Shown here: piece by piece, positions 11,201-23,140 of the stretch
Layout of the letters: each line of letters opens with the position of its first letter
Numbering within the stretch: the stretch's first letter is position 1
Source: Serilophus lunatus
Taxonomy: Eukaryota; Chordata; Aves; Passeriformes; Eurylaimidae
Assembly: GCA_013399895.1 (NCBI GenBank)
Contig: VXBA01004877.1
Coordinates: 926,675 to 990,674 of the forward strand
Direction: 5' to 3'
Length of the DNA stretch: 64,000 nt
The notes under the pieces: model-generated
Told to the model about the DNA's origin: nothing
What the model saw: only the letters and a program-made list of their open reading frames with translations
The model's database searches: none
Position numbers and translations under genes: made by a program

Positions 11201-13842
11201 ATACTTGGAAATGCTTCTAGCAGTTACAGGGGGTCAAAAATTCAAAGCAAGATTCAAAGATGAAGATGCAACAACCTCAGGCAGCTTATGCTTCCCCATG
11301 GAATGTTCTAATGTTATCTGCCTTGAGTGCTAACCTCAGACACCACAGATTTCCATTGTATCTGGAGAAGCGGCTTGGGGAGCAAGAGATGAGGCTGCTC
11401 TGTCCTGGAGCTGCTTTCCAGTAAAGAAGTGATACCATCCTGCTTTCTATCACCCTTACCTTGTTGCCCAAACCAAAAAAAGTCACTCGTGATGTAGCAA
11501 AAGGTGAATTTTGCAAGAACCTGTTTCTCCTGAGGGAGTTGAAAAAGTGTTACCACCACTTGGTTTAACCGAGGTTTTTGCTATCAGCTGGCAAAACTTG
11601 CAGCCTTTTCCTGCCTGGCAGTTGCAGACAGGGAATTGCTGATAGCCTGTCTGAAATCTGTCTTTTGCTCTGAGTTGACTCCAGAGTTACCTCGTCTGGC
11701 ACAGTTATAAGCTCTGGGAGATTTATATATTTTAAAAAGACAGTGAGAGAGTGAGTAAGAAAAAAGTCTTGCCTAACCTCAGAGTCCTATGGGACTGTGA
11801 GAGGAAGCAAACTGGAACCCACTTTCCTATTTCTTTCTTGACTTTATCCAAGAACAGCCAGCCTATCTGTAAGTGGCAACTGTGGAAAATGTGCTCTGGC
11901 CACTTGGTGTGAAAGATAGGCAAGACTCCTAAAAAATCTTCTCCACAGCTTATCACCTTTCTGCTGGCTCCACAGCAAACTACTACCCCGGTGCAGAAGG
12001 AAACTGGCTGTCTGTAAGGCTGGACAGGGCCTCATCAACAACTGATAAGCTCCCCTGTGAACATTCAGGCTCTTCAGGGTTTACTGTCCTTTCAAATACC
12101 ACAGAAGCTCTAGCTGGGCAGATTTGCACACATACATGTATACATCAGTGCAGTCAATGTTTAATGCCATGCATCTGGTTCTCCCTTGCTCTTTTGCTCT
12201 TTCAGGGATACTGCTTCTGTGATGTAAATTCAATAGGTCTGCGTAGCATATTTTATGAAGTTGGATAGAGGCATTTTAAAGATAACTCTTCTCCTTGTTC
12301 TCTGGTCCTAGTACAAAACTGCAAAAATTCACCCTGCTACTAAAGTAGTAGTAGGAATAGAAAAATTGAAGAAGTGTACGTTGCATTTGTGGGAAAAAAA
12401 AATGTCCACAAAAATATGATGCCTGGAAGTTGTTCAAAAGGTCTAGCTTATTTTAAACTGGGCCAGGGAAGGTGTTATAAACCATTGTACAATTTTATTT
12501 TTCTGCTATGATCTCTGTAAAAGCAGAAAAGTAGCACTACAAAGTGCTCTTCAGTGGAACAAGCCTGCCTAGTTTGGTGAAAGCAGTTACATAGCCAGTT
12601 GACAAAAAGTAACGAAAATGTGCTGTTACACGAAAGGAGCAGAGGGGCGCAAGGAGACAGTAAAAAGGGATTACACTTGCTGAAGTGTCTGATTTATATT
12701 TTGAAGTGTAATTCTTTAAGAGAAGGCTTGGTTTGGTCATGCTGAAACATAAAGTAAGCTAAAAAGCAGCTCTGTTTCTTTAGTATATACTTTGTATTCC
12801 CAATCCTTGGAGTTACCACTGTCAAATCAAAGCTCTCTTCATACTAAAGGCTTACACAGTCAAGCACGCTTAGCAGACAATTTTAAAGTATCACTGATAT
12901 ACATGACCACTGTTAACATGGCAAACTGCAGCAGACTGGAGCAAGGTGTGCAAGAGGGCTGGATGTCTTTGGGGGAGTCTGCTGAATTCACTTTGACCAA
13001 ATGCTTTAAAACACAGTTGTTCCACAATGGAACTGATCTCACCAAAGCCCAGAGCCTCGGGGTTTCTCTCTGCCATTTGGCTAGGGAATTATTTAATCAA
13101 TGTAACTTATAAATCTGAATAGCTAACAATTAAACCAGCTCTGTTCATAAAACAAGAAAACAAAGCCACAGTAAAACACATAAGTTCCCCATAGGGCATT
13201 TTCAATGTTGGATTTCCATTGCAACTACAAAGCCTCAGATCTCAGATATTTGATGTATTCAGATGCAGAAAATGCTAGCTGGGATAACCAGGTACATGAC
13301 TTTGTGCCAAAATATGAGTATTTTTTGCTTGACAGACTGAAGATACTGGGTATGATTAGTTGTTAATGAACAGGGGAAAAAAACATGAAAAAAGGAAAGA
13401 GATCATTATGTGAGATGCAAACTCTATTGGTCAAAGTTTAGTCTCAAAGTCAAGGGTGTTTGTGCACCAAGAAAAACACTGTAAAGAAAAAGGACATGGA
13501 ATTGCTGATTAGTGCTAACACTTTTTGTATGGCTCAGGTAAGTAAAGCACGTGTAAATCCTTTCCTGATTTGAAGTTTTTGTTTTAAAACCACCAGTAAA
13601 AGAGGTTAAAATATAAATTGCAATGTGTTTACCTAATAGGACATATACTAAAGAAGCTGGAGGAAACACTAATCACTGAATAAAATGGATCTGCAGCTGT
13701 ACCATTAGGGCACTCCGAGATGCTTTTGCAAAACTTCTGTTGCTGTCCCCCAGAACCCCTTGCTGTTATGAAGATGGTGAAATTTTAGCAGAGACTGTCC
13801 ATGCTCCCATTATAACAGAAGTTAACACGTGTTGGTGTAGAG
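5209..13842. other. non-coding block
   Basis: AT-rich unique DNA. The longest open frame is about 135 codons (minus strand, 9225-9632); none has a recognisable domain. Seen within it are an (AT)7 tract at 7330-7343, a poly-T run near 8940-8950, and an AATAAA at 6479-6484 after a pyrimidine-rich stretch that could be an unrecognised transcript or LTR end but has no other support. I identify no repeat family between 5209 and 13842. Confidence 0.65.
7330..7343. repeat. (AT)n microsatellite, 7 units
   Basis: An uninterrupted alternating AT run after 'gatctggc'. Confidence 0.9.
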
Positions 13843-13870
13843 ATATATATATATATATATATTTATATAT
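13843..13870. repeat. (AT)n microsatellite
   Basis: Ten AT units (13843-13862) followed by an interrupted tttatatat tail. Confidence 0.9.
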
Positions 13871-16800
13871 GGATGGAATGCAATCATGAGAAATAAGAAG
13901 ATCTCATATTTCTCATAAGAAGGAGCTGGAAGGTTAAACTGAAGTAAAGGGGTGTGTCCTTCTGTATTATGTACAAAAGGAATACAGTGTATTTATATTA
14001 CAAATTAGAATAGTCAGTTTCAATGGAATCATTTTAGACTTTTGGAAACAGTTTGGCTCTTTTGTCTGTACAAAGAAGTAGAATAACAGCTGTAGCTGTG
14101 TGGGCATTTTGGCTTTTTTATATGTTGGGGTTTTTTTTAAATAGCTCAAGATCTCTCTGACTGTCTGGGTATACAAGTGCTCCTGTATCACATTAATGTA
14201 AAATAATGTCACATTGAACTTCTTTATTTTACATAGGGTTTTACAGGTTTAATTCAGAATAAAGCTTGGCATCCTGGCATGCATTCCTTCCTTCAGGTGA
14301 CAAAATTAGTCATACAATTATATCTTAGTGATGGGAAAAATATAATTTGAATGAGGGTAGAACAAGAAATCCCTTTTAATTATTTAAACATTAAATAATT
14401 GCCATACATATATTTTCTATCTGCCAAAGGATCAAAAAGTTAGTCCTTGTCTCCATGATTTCAATGGTGCATTTGTTTTCCTTGGTCTCTACAAAAACTA
14501 CCTGAGAGAATCTGTTACCCATTGGAATTACCTGGTAATGGGAGTTTGGGTTCAGCCCCTTCATAATTAAGTGGGAGTTTCACCATAAACTTCTCGGAAA
14601 ACACTGGGAGAAAAACACACTCTGTGTTTGAGGGTTGTAAAACCAGCTCACTGTTGGAGTGCTCTATAATGCAGAGTTTTGGGGGATGCTTGCTGGCAAG
14701 CAAAATTTCCCAAAAATGTGTGGTCCCTCCATCCTCTTGGGATGGGAGAAAATCTTTCTTGACAAACCTCCCAAGCTCTTGGCCCCCTCCTGACTGATGG
14801 AGCCACTCACTCCACAATGCACACCATACATACCACATGGGCATGTGGTCGTGCTGTGGAGCAATGCACGCAGAAGAAGTGGTTTGGATCCCAACGACAT
14901 AGCTGTGTGTCCCTCCCTCCAGACTTACTCTGCTAATTATGGTCATGTGCAATTCTCCAGGAAATGTTTTGCTGGGTTTAATGCTAGAGGAATTTTCTGG
15001 TGCTTTTCAGGTCATTTTTTGCTATTTCTCCCTATCTTGAAAGGCCCTACCTTTGCATCTCTATGCTTTTTTCTCCTATGTATTCTCTACCTGGCGTCTC
15101 TTTGGTCTATTCTGTGGATGCAGAACAAGAAAATAGGGAAAGCAATTTGAGCTGCCAGGCAGCTTTGAGATTGCTTGTTAATGTATCTATTTGGAGCTTC
15201 TTGCAAATGCAGGGAAGCATATTGCTATTCAATATTAACAAATACATCCAACTCACCCTCAGAGACAGTCCCATCAAATCAATTCCTGTAAAGCACTTTC
15301 CTGCCCTTATGGCAACAAAATAAAAATAAAACAAATAAAAAGTAAAGTAAGCCATAAAGCCTTGTAATACAAGTTAAAACTTGCCAAATGTGGGCCCTGG
15401 TCGACTTTTTAGGGGCAGCAAATTTTAAGGGCCAAGAGCCTTGGCTGTGGATATTTTGCCCTAAGTCTGGAAAGCAAGACGAACTGATGTGTTTGGTCCA
15501 GCTGCTGGGAGTAAAACCATCCCTCTAGTGATCCCCTGCCCCGTGGTGAGATCGATGCTCTGTGAATGAAAACAAGAACAAAGGAAGAAAAAGCAGAGTT
15601 CAGCACTGCAAATTCTTCCATCCTCAATCATTTTCCCCCCAGTTGGGCAACAGCATGTGAGGAAGCTGTGAATTTGTCCTCTGGCTACTAAACTACTCCT
15701 TTTCTCCCTTTGGATCAGTTAGAACATTTATGAAGGCTGAAGTTTTATAGAAGAAAACTGTCCTGTTTCCTTAATAAGAGTGATCAGCATATCTCCCGCT
15801 TTTTAAGAAGACAATAACTTATTATATTAAGCCTGTGGGATGTCTTTTTGGCTAGGGAGATGCTGTACACTTCAGACATCTGACTAGTTGCTGTAGTGTC
15901 CTGCCTGGTGTCAGGGATGATGGGGATCTGCAGTTTTGGGGAGAAAAGCACTGCTGAAGCCAGATGGATCTGTCAGCATAGAAATCCTGTAAGCAGGGCT
16001 TTAACCAGAACCCGATGAGTAGTCAGACTTGTTTTAGTCATACTAAGAGGACTTTATCTAGCATTCTTTGAAATAGATGGCTCTTCTTAAATAATTAATG
16101 CATTGTTGTATTTGTGTGAGACTAACATGCCGACATCCTATCAGGTGAAGCAGAAGTGCACACAAATCTTCACTACGCTTCAAAAGTAGATGATGTAATA
16201 GTAATAAGTAACTCAACTCTAAACTGTTCTAGGAGCAGGATCTAACTAGGAGCAGGGTTTAGTCCTTTCCTCTGTGTCTACACAGCCTCTTTCATGATAG
16301 GTGCCAGCTCCAGTGGGCAGGCATACGTGACAGTACTCTGCCAGGGGTGGAAGGATGTGCTGGTGAGGTCTGTAAGAAACAAGAAAACCAAGGGACTGTA
16401 TTCTTCTCTTCTTTCATCACCTGTCTGTTTTTCCACCAGCCAACTTAGGAGAAAGTCAAGGGCTTTGACTGGTGGATATATTCCATTTTCAGTGTTATGG
16501 GAATGTGATCAGATGAGGGAGTATTTAAGGTTGTTTGGTCTTTCTGGTTCATTTCTCCAGACAAAATGTGAGTCTTTGAAAGAACAGGATAAGGTGTTGG
16601 AAGGACTCAGAAAAGCCAGGTGACCCTCAGCTTGCTGCCTCTTAGTAGACCCTTTTCGTGGACATTTTAGCATTTTACTGCTGCTTGGCTCTACTTTAGT
16701 ACACTCCTACCTCTGTATGCTTTTCTTTTGTAGAGTCATGCCAGTGAAAGACAATGGTCCGTTTTTTAATGGTTTACAATAAACAGAGACCAGCTCAAAA

Positions 16801-18038
16801 CAGTCTGGTAATGGACAGAATGAAAGTAGTTGGTCCAGGTGAGTGGTGAACAGAATTTTTTTGTATCATTGCTGTCAAGAAGTTCTTGTGTTCACAGGGC
16901 CGGAGGGCATGATCTTAGCAGAACTGCATCCTAGTCCTAACTGAGCATGGGCAGGGGACTTCCTCTTATGGGTCCTGGCCCACTAGGGTGAAGATATCTC
17001 TTCATCAAAGGTGGGTTTGGCTACCTGTAGCCGAGCTGCACTGTAATCACCTCAGTTTAGTACCTATGGCTTCTGGAAAGCAGGTGCAGGGTAGGAACAG
17101 GACATTTGTGGAAATGCAGAGTAAGTCAGTGACCACATGCACAGGGTAAGTGATCAAATGCACAGAAAGCTTGGTAGAGTTTTAGGAAAGTCCAACGTTT
17201 TGCTCCAGCTGCTGCCACTTTCCTGCCACAGTCCTGTGAGTATCTCAGCTTTTTCCTACCTCTTTTCACCAGTCCTCTCTTTTTTCTCATTCAGAGTGAG
17301 AGGCAGGGACCAGAATAAGCAAGTCTTGACCTTACCAGTGCTAATGATAACAGAAATGATAGATCAGCCCAGCTGACAACCTATATGATTTAAGGTAAAT
17401 GTGAAGCCTTTGTATGTAGGAGTTGGACTAGGAGAGGAATTCTCCCTGAGGACACATCTTTTAAAAATACCTGGGACTAGAAGGAATGTGGTGTGCTCTG
17501 AAGGCAACATGCTTTGGCTGCTCTGAAACATTTTTATGAGGGCTGGGATAAATCAGCTCTGGAAAGTATGAGTTAGCAGTAATCAGAAGAGGGAGGGCAT
17601 TTTATCCAGGATGTGTGAATCACTGCAGACTGTAGTTTTACTAATGTGGTAATCACCAAAGCAGATTTCCCTGGGTACCCTAGCAATGGTCCTTTGCCCC
17701 CTGTGCAGAGAAAAGGCAGCACATGGCCCTGGCACCCTCAGGGTTTGTGGGAAGGTCTGGAGCTTCCCATGCCTGACATCTGCCCCATCAAGGAAGAAGA
17801 ACACCCTGGATTTAGTTGGAGACTGTGGGACTGATGCACTGGATTCACACAGTTCAAAGAGTCAATGGGAGCAGTAGCAAAGGTCAAACAGGAGTGATGT
17901 GGAAGGAGAGACAACAGAAGGAAAGGAGTGGTGGCAGGTGTCCAAATTCCAACTATAAAATTAGCTGCATTCACACAAGCCCTCAAATTGTCGTGTTCTT
18001 AGTGCATTGTGCAAATATTCAAAATACAATACTTGCAC
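13871..18038. other. non-coding block
   Basis: AT-rich sequence; the hairpin at 14378 is listed separately. The segment 14560-14990 is somewhat richer in GC and gives open frames of up to 145 codons (minus strand, 14515-14952), which I do not recognise and treat as chance. An A-rich stretch lies at 15309-15350. A 10-bp direct repeat (taggagcagg) lies at 16230-16239 and 16247-16256. No known element or gene was seen. Confidence 0.65.
14378..14400. repeat. perfect 10-bp inverted repeat, 3-base loop
   Basis: AATTATTTAA at 14378-14387, aca at 14388-14390 and TTAAATAATT at 14391-14400. The arms are complementary at every position but consist only of A and T, so chance is more likely than for the other inverted repeats here. 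Confidence 0.9.
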
Positions 18039-18104
18039 ATTATATATATATTTATATATATGTTATATGAAATATACATTATAATATTATAATATATATT
18101 GTAT
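18039..18104. repeat. AT-rich low-complexity tract
   Basis: Imperfect (AT)n/(TAATA)n sequence with repeated tatatata, ttataatatta-type words, about 66 bases with almost no G or C. Confidence 0.9.
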
Positions 18105-21049
18105 AGGCTCTGTTGGATTCTTGAGTGTCAGGGATTATAAGTTTGTGGTCCACAATGTACCTTGCTTTACAGTTTTGAAAACATGTATGCTATGCAGCTA
18201 AGCAAATCCATGCCATCTTTGGGGCACCTAGTCTCTCTTGTGCCATGAAACACACATTGATTGCACTGTAAGGAGAGCATGGCTGATGATGAGGATACTT
18301 GCTGCAAAGGGGAGAGATCTCTCTGGTAGTGTCAGCCCTGATGTCTGTTATGCCAGGTTTTATGCAGAGAGCAAGAGCTCCCTTTTTAGAGAAGTTCACG
18401 GCTTGGTGCCAAAGACTGCAATCCAGCTCACCCATCCCCAATGCTCATGGAGGAGTCCAGCAGTGACTGCTGATTGTTGGGCTTTCACTTCCTTGGGCTT
18501 CCTCCTCCTCCAGACTTCTCACAGAAGTTTTCCCTCCAAAGTGCCAATTCCTGGTGCTTGTCATCTGTGCTCTGGGGGTCATCCTGTCCTACAAAGCCCT
18601 GACCGTTTGTGGATCCAGAAATATATGCACCTAGGAGATGTAAAAGAGCCCCAGTTGCAGCTCTGATGCCCAGCTGAAAGCCCCCATGTGCATTTGCAGC
18701 CAGTCATGCTGAAATGTAGTCTGGGCCTGTGAGAAAAAGGGTGATCACATACTCGGGGAGCTATCAGCAGAAAGCAAGCTGTGACAATAATGTTTGGAAA
18801 CCATGCCAGGATGAAAGACATGCTGCAGATTAGGTATCTAATCAATCTTCATTTCCACACTGAGGCCATCAGCTCAGGCCCCATTATTTTACAAGCTAAA
18901 AGATCAATGCATGCTTCAGGTAAATCCCTAGCCTCTTTGCTATAACCCTTTGGACTTTATTTCCTTACTTGTTAGTGGCAAGCAAAGACACATTAAGTCT
19001 ATGTACATGATGCTGAACCATATTGTTGGTGAGATAAACCCCAGTGGCTTCAGTGATGTGAGCCAGCTGAGGATTTGGTCTGCCATTTAGCAAGTTTTTA
19101 TGTGAAAGTTATTATTTGGAAGCGTCCTTTGATATTTCCCCTGGTGCTGAGCATATTACATAGCAGGAGTTATCTGAAGATTATAGCTGAAGTCAAGATT
19201 TTTGTGCAACACTTACAGCTGCGTTCTTTCTAGAACAGTATAAAATGCCTCTGCGTCATTTTAGTTTTGGAGCAAATATAGGCTCAAAATTGGAAGACGT
19301 TGTCCATGCTGGAGGGGAAGCCACTGGGGACAAGGAGATTTCTGCTCGTTTAACAATTTTGACATGTCAAAATTACATCTCTATCAGTTTTGGCCGGCAT
19401 GAGTGACCAGCAGTGACTGGAAGTGGAACATGATAATTGCAAGGAAAAGGCCTGGAACCTAACAAAATATAGGCAGGGGTGACAGGCAGCCATACAGGAT
19501 GGGGAGTGATAGGGATGTGGACACACTGCCTGCCAGCGTGTGGGATTTAAGTGGGAGAAAAGTTATAATTTGGCTGTGACTCCACCACTTGGGGATGCCT
19601 GCATCAGAATGAATGGTAAAATAAACATTTTGGCATGTGCATGTGTCTTCCTGGCCTGGAGAAACACCACAAAGGATTTAATTCACTTGGAGAAAAGTTG
19701 TTACAGTTTCTTTAGACCGGCAGGCTCGAAAGCAGAAATAGCAATTTCAGGTGTAAGTGCGGTTGCATTTACTAGATAGCCATCTCTTATGTAAAAAGAC
19801 TAAAGGACGTTAGTGTTCTCAGGTGAGGGGAAAAGACTGGTAACTAGTCCTGCAGCACCACCTTACTCTTTTCAAAGTCCTCTGGTCTTGGTTCCTTTGG
19901 CTTTAAAAGAGGACGTTTTAAGATCTTTCTTGCTAAAGACCCATAAATTACTTAAGCAATGTCACATGAATGTGGTTCTTTGCATGTTAAAGCGGTTGCA
20001 AAACAGATATCTTCAGACCATAAATATGTGAGCTAAGGCTCATCTTGTCTGAATTTTAGACCACAGAAGACCTGAGACACTCTGTAAAACTACCAGTATT
20101 TACATATTAAATAGACAGTCAGTAGCCACAAAGAGTAAGTGGGATAACTTAAACCAGTGAGTTAAACATCAGGCTCAGCCAAAATAAAGAATTAATTTCT
20201 ACAAGGGCCTGTTAGTGAAGTATTCAAAGACAGGAACAGAATTAATATCAGTTCTTAGAGCAAAGTTGATGCCGCCTTCTGCTGGAATTACAAATTTTAT
20301 TACTAGAAGAAGTTTCAGAAGGTATTTATCACACTACCTTCTGCATGCCAGCTATGTTAACTATGCATCATTAACAAAGTATATATTGGGTAGACTAAAC
20401 CTTGAAAGGGCTGTAGGTGAATGAGGAATTTTAATTAAATCTGGATTTTTCTTGTTTGATTCAGTGGCAATTTATATTTGACTTGGCAGTTCGACATCTT
20501 TATCTGTGAGTCGAAGTAAAATCTTAATTTGGTGATAAGGCAAAGACTCAGTGGTAGAAGTCGGGATGACTAAGCAGTGATATAAATTGGTCTGAATGAC
20601 TTTGTAAGCACAGCCCTGTGAAACAAAGTGGTACAGTTAAAATACCAGTTTGTATACCTTAGAATGAAAAATACAGTCTTCTTTTACAAGAAAGAAGGCT
20701 GTACCCTTAAAACAGAAAGGGTCTACTGGAGCCTATTGGACCAGAGTGAAAGCAGGGGATTGCAGCACAATACTCAAGTTCTCTTCACCAGTAACACTTG
20801 CATGAATAAAGAAGTTACTGAATGAGCTCTAAGCTTGTTTGTGATTGGGACTGGTGAGAATGATGCTGAAATACTACAGGTTCAGCAAGTTCTGCTTGTA
20901 AGGTGTATGTCCGGGGAATGTAGAAACAGCTGTGAAACAAAATCAAGGGTTGGAGAGAAATTATTTAGATGGAGCTTCTTATGCATATTGGTCCTTCATA
21001 AAGGTCCTCCAGAGAAGTGCCTTCGTTAGAAGAGAAAGCTGAACACCAA
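18105..21049. other. non-coding block
   Basis: Unique sequence with no recognisable gene; the longest open frame is 142 codons (plus, 18238-18666) with no family resemblance. A 20-bp perfect palindrome at 19355 is listed separately. The ancient CR1 that starts near 21050 may extend further upstream in a form too decayed for me to see. Confidence 0.65.
19355..19374. repeat. perfect 20-bp palindrome
   Basis: AATTTTGACA followed directly by TGTCAAAATT; every position is matched. The core TGACATGTCA resembles palindromic TGIF/MEIS-type sites and is a poor p53 half-site (8 of 10). No function is shown. Confidence 0.95.
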
Positions 21050-21376
21050 AGAGCTTTGCAGTCCAGTGAAGCGAAATATAACAACGATCTGTGGCTGGAA
21101 GCTGAGGGTGGACAAATAAAGCTGAAAGTAACACAGTTTTTTATTAGTGTGAGACTAATCACTGGAATACACTAGCAAGGGGAGGGTGGATTCTCTGAGT
21201 CTCAAAGTCTTTATATCCAGATGGATGCCTTTCTGGAGATAGTCTTTAGCAAAACACAATTTATTGGAGTCGATGCAAAGGTAACTTGGTGAAATGTAAT
21301 GACCTCTGATATATAACAGGTCAGACAGAATAACAGAATGGCCCCTCCTGTCTTGAAGCATTACAAATCTATGAAC
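21050..21376 (+). mobile_element. ancient CR1 LINE 3' end (sauropsid type)
   Basis: The stretch carries, in the correct order, words of the CR1 3' end common in turtles and crocodilians: 'tctgtggctggaagctga', 'acagttttttattagtg', 'gggtggattctctgag', 'cacaatttattggagtcgatg', 'ggtaacttggtgaaat', 'aggtcagacagaat', 'aatggcccctcctgtctt' and a final 'aatctatgaa'. Divergence from my remembered consensus is heavy, with many small indels, and the encoded C-terminus is unreadable. This is far older than the bird-type CR1 copies at 43625 and 56393. The 5' boundary is uncertain. Confidence 0.68.
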
Positions 21377-22224
21377 ACTTAAACTTCAGGAAAATGTGAC
21401 AGCAAGCTGTAATATTTTTCTCTGTTGAGATTTCTCCAAATCTCCTAAATAAATCAACATATACATAGCTTGCTAACCAGCATGGCACATGAACAGATAA
21501 TTTTTTTTTAAGCTGTGTTGGGGATATTTTAATCTAGGTTTTGGAGGAAAGGTTTATAAGTTGTTTTTTTTTCTTTAAGCGCAGATAAGAGGCTCTAGTG
21601 TTAAACCCTTCCAAGAACAAGGAGAATCCATATGTTGTACATGAGGCCTCATACAAGTTACACCAAGCTGTGTGACTTCACTGTGTTTGTCTTTTCAAAA
21701 CACTTTCCATAGCAGTTTGTCCTTTCCATGCGCCCTGATATCAGCTTTAGCTTCAACTCTACCATGCTGTAGGCTGCCTATATTCTATCATAAACTTTAT
21801 ATAAAATATAAGGTTTTGACAAAGCAGGCTGATACAAGAACCCTACTCTCATAAGAGAGAGCTGTTAGCTCTTAGCTAACAGCTTAGCTCTTAGCTGTTA
21901 GCTGTTAATCTACACACTTCTTGCAGTGGGAGCTGGGGTCAGGAATCATCTATCGTGTGCTTTACTTCCTTGTTTGAAGTGATCAATTTTATATTTTCAG
22001 CAGAAGTGCGCTTCTGAGATTGTGTCTTAGGAGCTGCTCTCTATGCAGCCTTTTCTTAGAAGATTCTCTGGGGAAGAAGGGATGCAGGTATAACTTAAGA
22101 TATTTGAGTCCCTCATCGAGGAAGCAAGTGCTTAACTTTAAACAGGTGCTGAAGTCCATCAATGCAAAATAAATAAATGATTTGTGGAAACATTGCAACA
22201 TAAACATACTTCTGCTGCCAATTC
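21377..22224. other. non-coding block
   Basis: AT-rich sequence containing the inverted-repeat locus at 21861-21907 and T-runs near 21500-21580. I see no gene or known transposon. Confidence 0.65.
21861..21907. repeat. overlapping inverted and direct repeats (agctgtta / ttagctct)
   Basis: GCTGTTAGCT (21861-21870) pairs perfectly with AGCTAACAGC (21874-21883) across a 3-base loop. The same central arm also pairs perfectly with a second GCTGTTAGCT at 21894-21903 across a 10-base loop. Two mutually exclusive 10-bp hairpins therefore share one arm. The loops contain copies of ttagctctta-like sequence, which suggests local duplication. Confidence 0.9.
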
Positions 22225-22370
22225 ATGAATTTGCGTGAGTTACAGCTTCAGCCTATGGAAACACTTGAGCTGTGTAATTCCAATTGCAGAAGTCCCTTGA
22301 CTTTAATGGGATGGTTTGTGTACTCAAAGCCATGTGCATCCTAAGTGCAGAACTGGAATGAAATGCTCTG
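22225..22370. mobile_element. ancient sauropsid palindromic repeat fragment
   Basis: The segment 'agtcccttgactttaatggga' through 'gtgtactcaaagccatgtgc' to 'ctaagtgcagaactgg' follows the order of a repeat I remember as common in turtles and crocodilians, in which an 'agtcccattgacttcaatggga' core precedes 'cttaaagttaagcacgtgc' and 'taagtgctttgctgg'. A related copy in the opposite arrangement lies at 46860-46990. The family name is not certain; a non-autonomous DNA transposon is my best guess. Confidence 0.5.
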
Positions 22371-22850
22371 AAAAGCAAAAGGAAGCAACCTGTGACAGCA
22401 TGGTAAGAACATACCACTTATTTCCCTATCCTGTATTTGCAAGTCACAGCAAATAGATCCACAGGTCTTGGAAAGGTTGAAAGGGGTGTATGGTCTTCAG
22501 GTGTGCTTTTCTTTGGGGAAGGATAGGGGGGTTGTTAAGAAGGAAAAAAAATTACCCTCAAATTTAAACACTTTATGGCAATTCAGGAGTAAATAGAAAC
22601 CTAAATCTTAACCTGGTGGAAACAAAAAGGAGTTTGCCTGAAGTACTCAATGGTTTAGCTGTAAGCAGGGAATGAGCTGTCTGTAACTCCTTAGGCAATG
22701 GATTGATGGCTATTTGGTTTGTTGCTAAAGAGGCAACAGTTGTTGATTCAATTCTTGTAATCCTTCCCTTGTTTCTCCCCTTCTACCCTATACTTAATGC
22801 AATTATTTAAAAGATAAAAAGAGAAAGTTTAACTTTGTTTTCTTTTTTCC

Positions 22851-22878
22851 TTTTTTTTTTTTTTTTTCTTTTTGGCAG
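22851..22878 (+). promoter_or_regulatory. splice-acceptor-like polypyrimidine tract
   Basis: Seventeen T residues, then ctttttggcag ending at 22878, form a textbook 3' splice-site sequence on the plus strand. No coding exon follows it. It could serve a non-coding RNA or be a chance homopolymer. Confidence 0.25.
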
Positions 22879-23140
22879 AGATTATTACTCCTAACACTGC
22901 CTTAACATAATCTCACAGCTGACTGAACACTACCCTCTGACCTTTCTTTCCTTGGGGACCAACTCAGGTTTAATTGACATTTGTGTCTGTGAGCTCTGCT
23001 GAGGAGAGATTAGCAGTGGCTTAGCTAATTAGTATTTAAATGTTCACTAATGTTCTAATGAATTTGTCAATTACAATCTTATTAAAAATTGATTCAAAGA
23101 TTTCGCTCTTTGGAAAAAAAAAGAAGCAATGTCAGAGCTG
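22879..23140. promoter_or_regulatory. candidate conserved non-coding element, homeodomain-site rich
   Basis: A repeat-free block with clustered TAAT-core sites: 'ggtttaattgac', 'gctaattagta', 'gtcaattacaat' and 'ttaaaaattgatt'. It also has a TGACCTTT nuclear-receptor half-site near 22938. Dense AT-core homeodomain sites in sequence of normal complexity are typical of vertebrate developmental enhancers. Conservation itself cannot be seen from one genome. Confidence 0.35.

Noticed and set aside
14515..14990. GC-richer block considered as an old LTR or exon
   Set aside because: I could not find matching termini, flanking duplicates, a poly(A) signal or a known family, so it is left unnamed.
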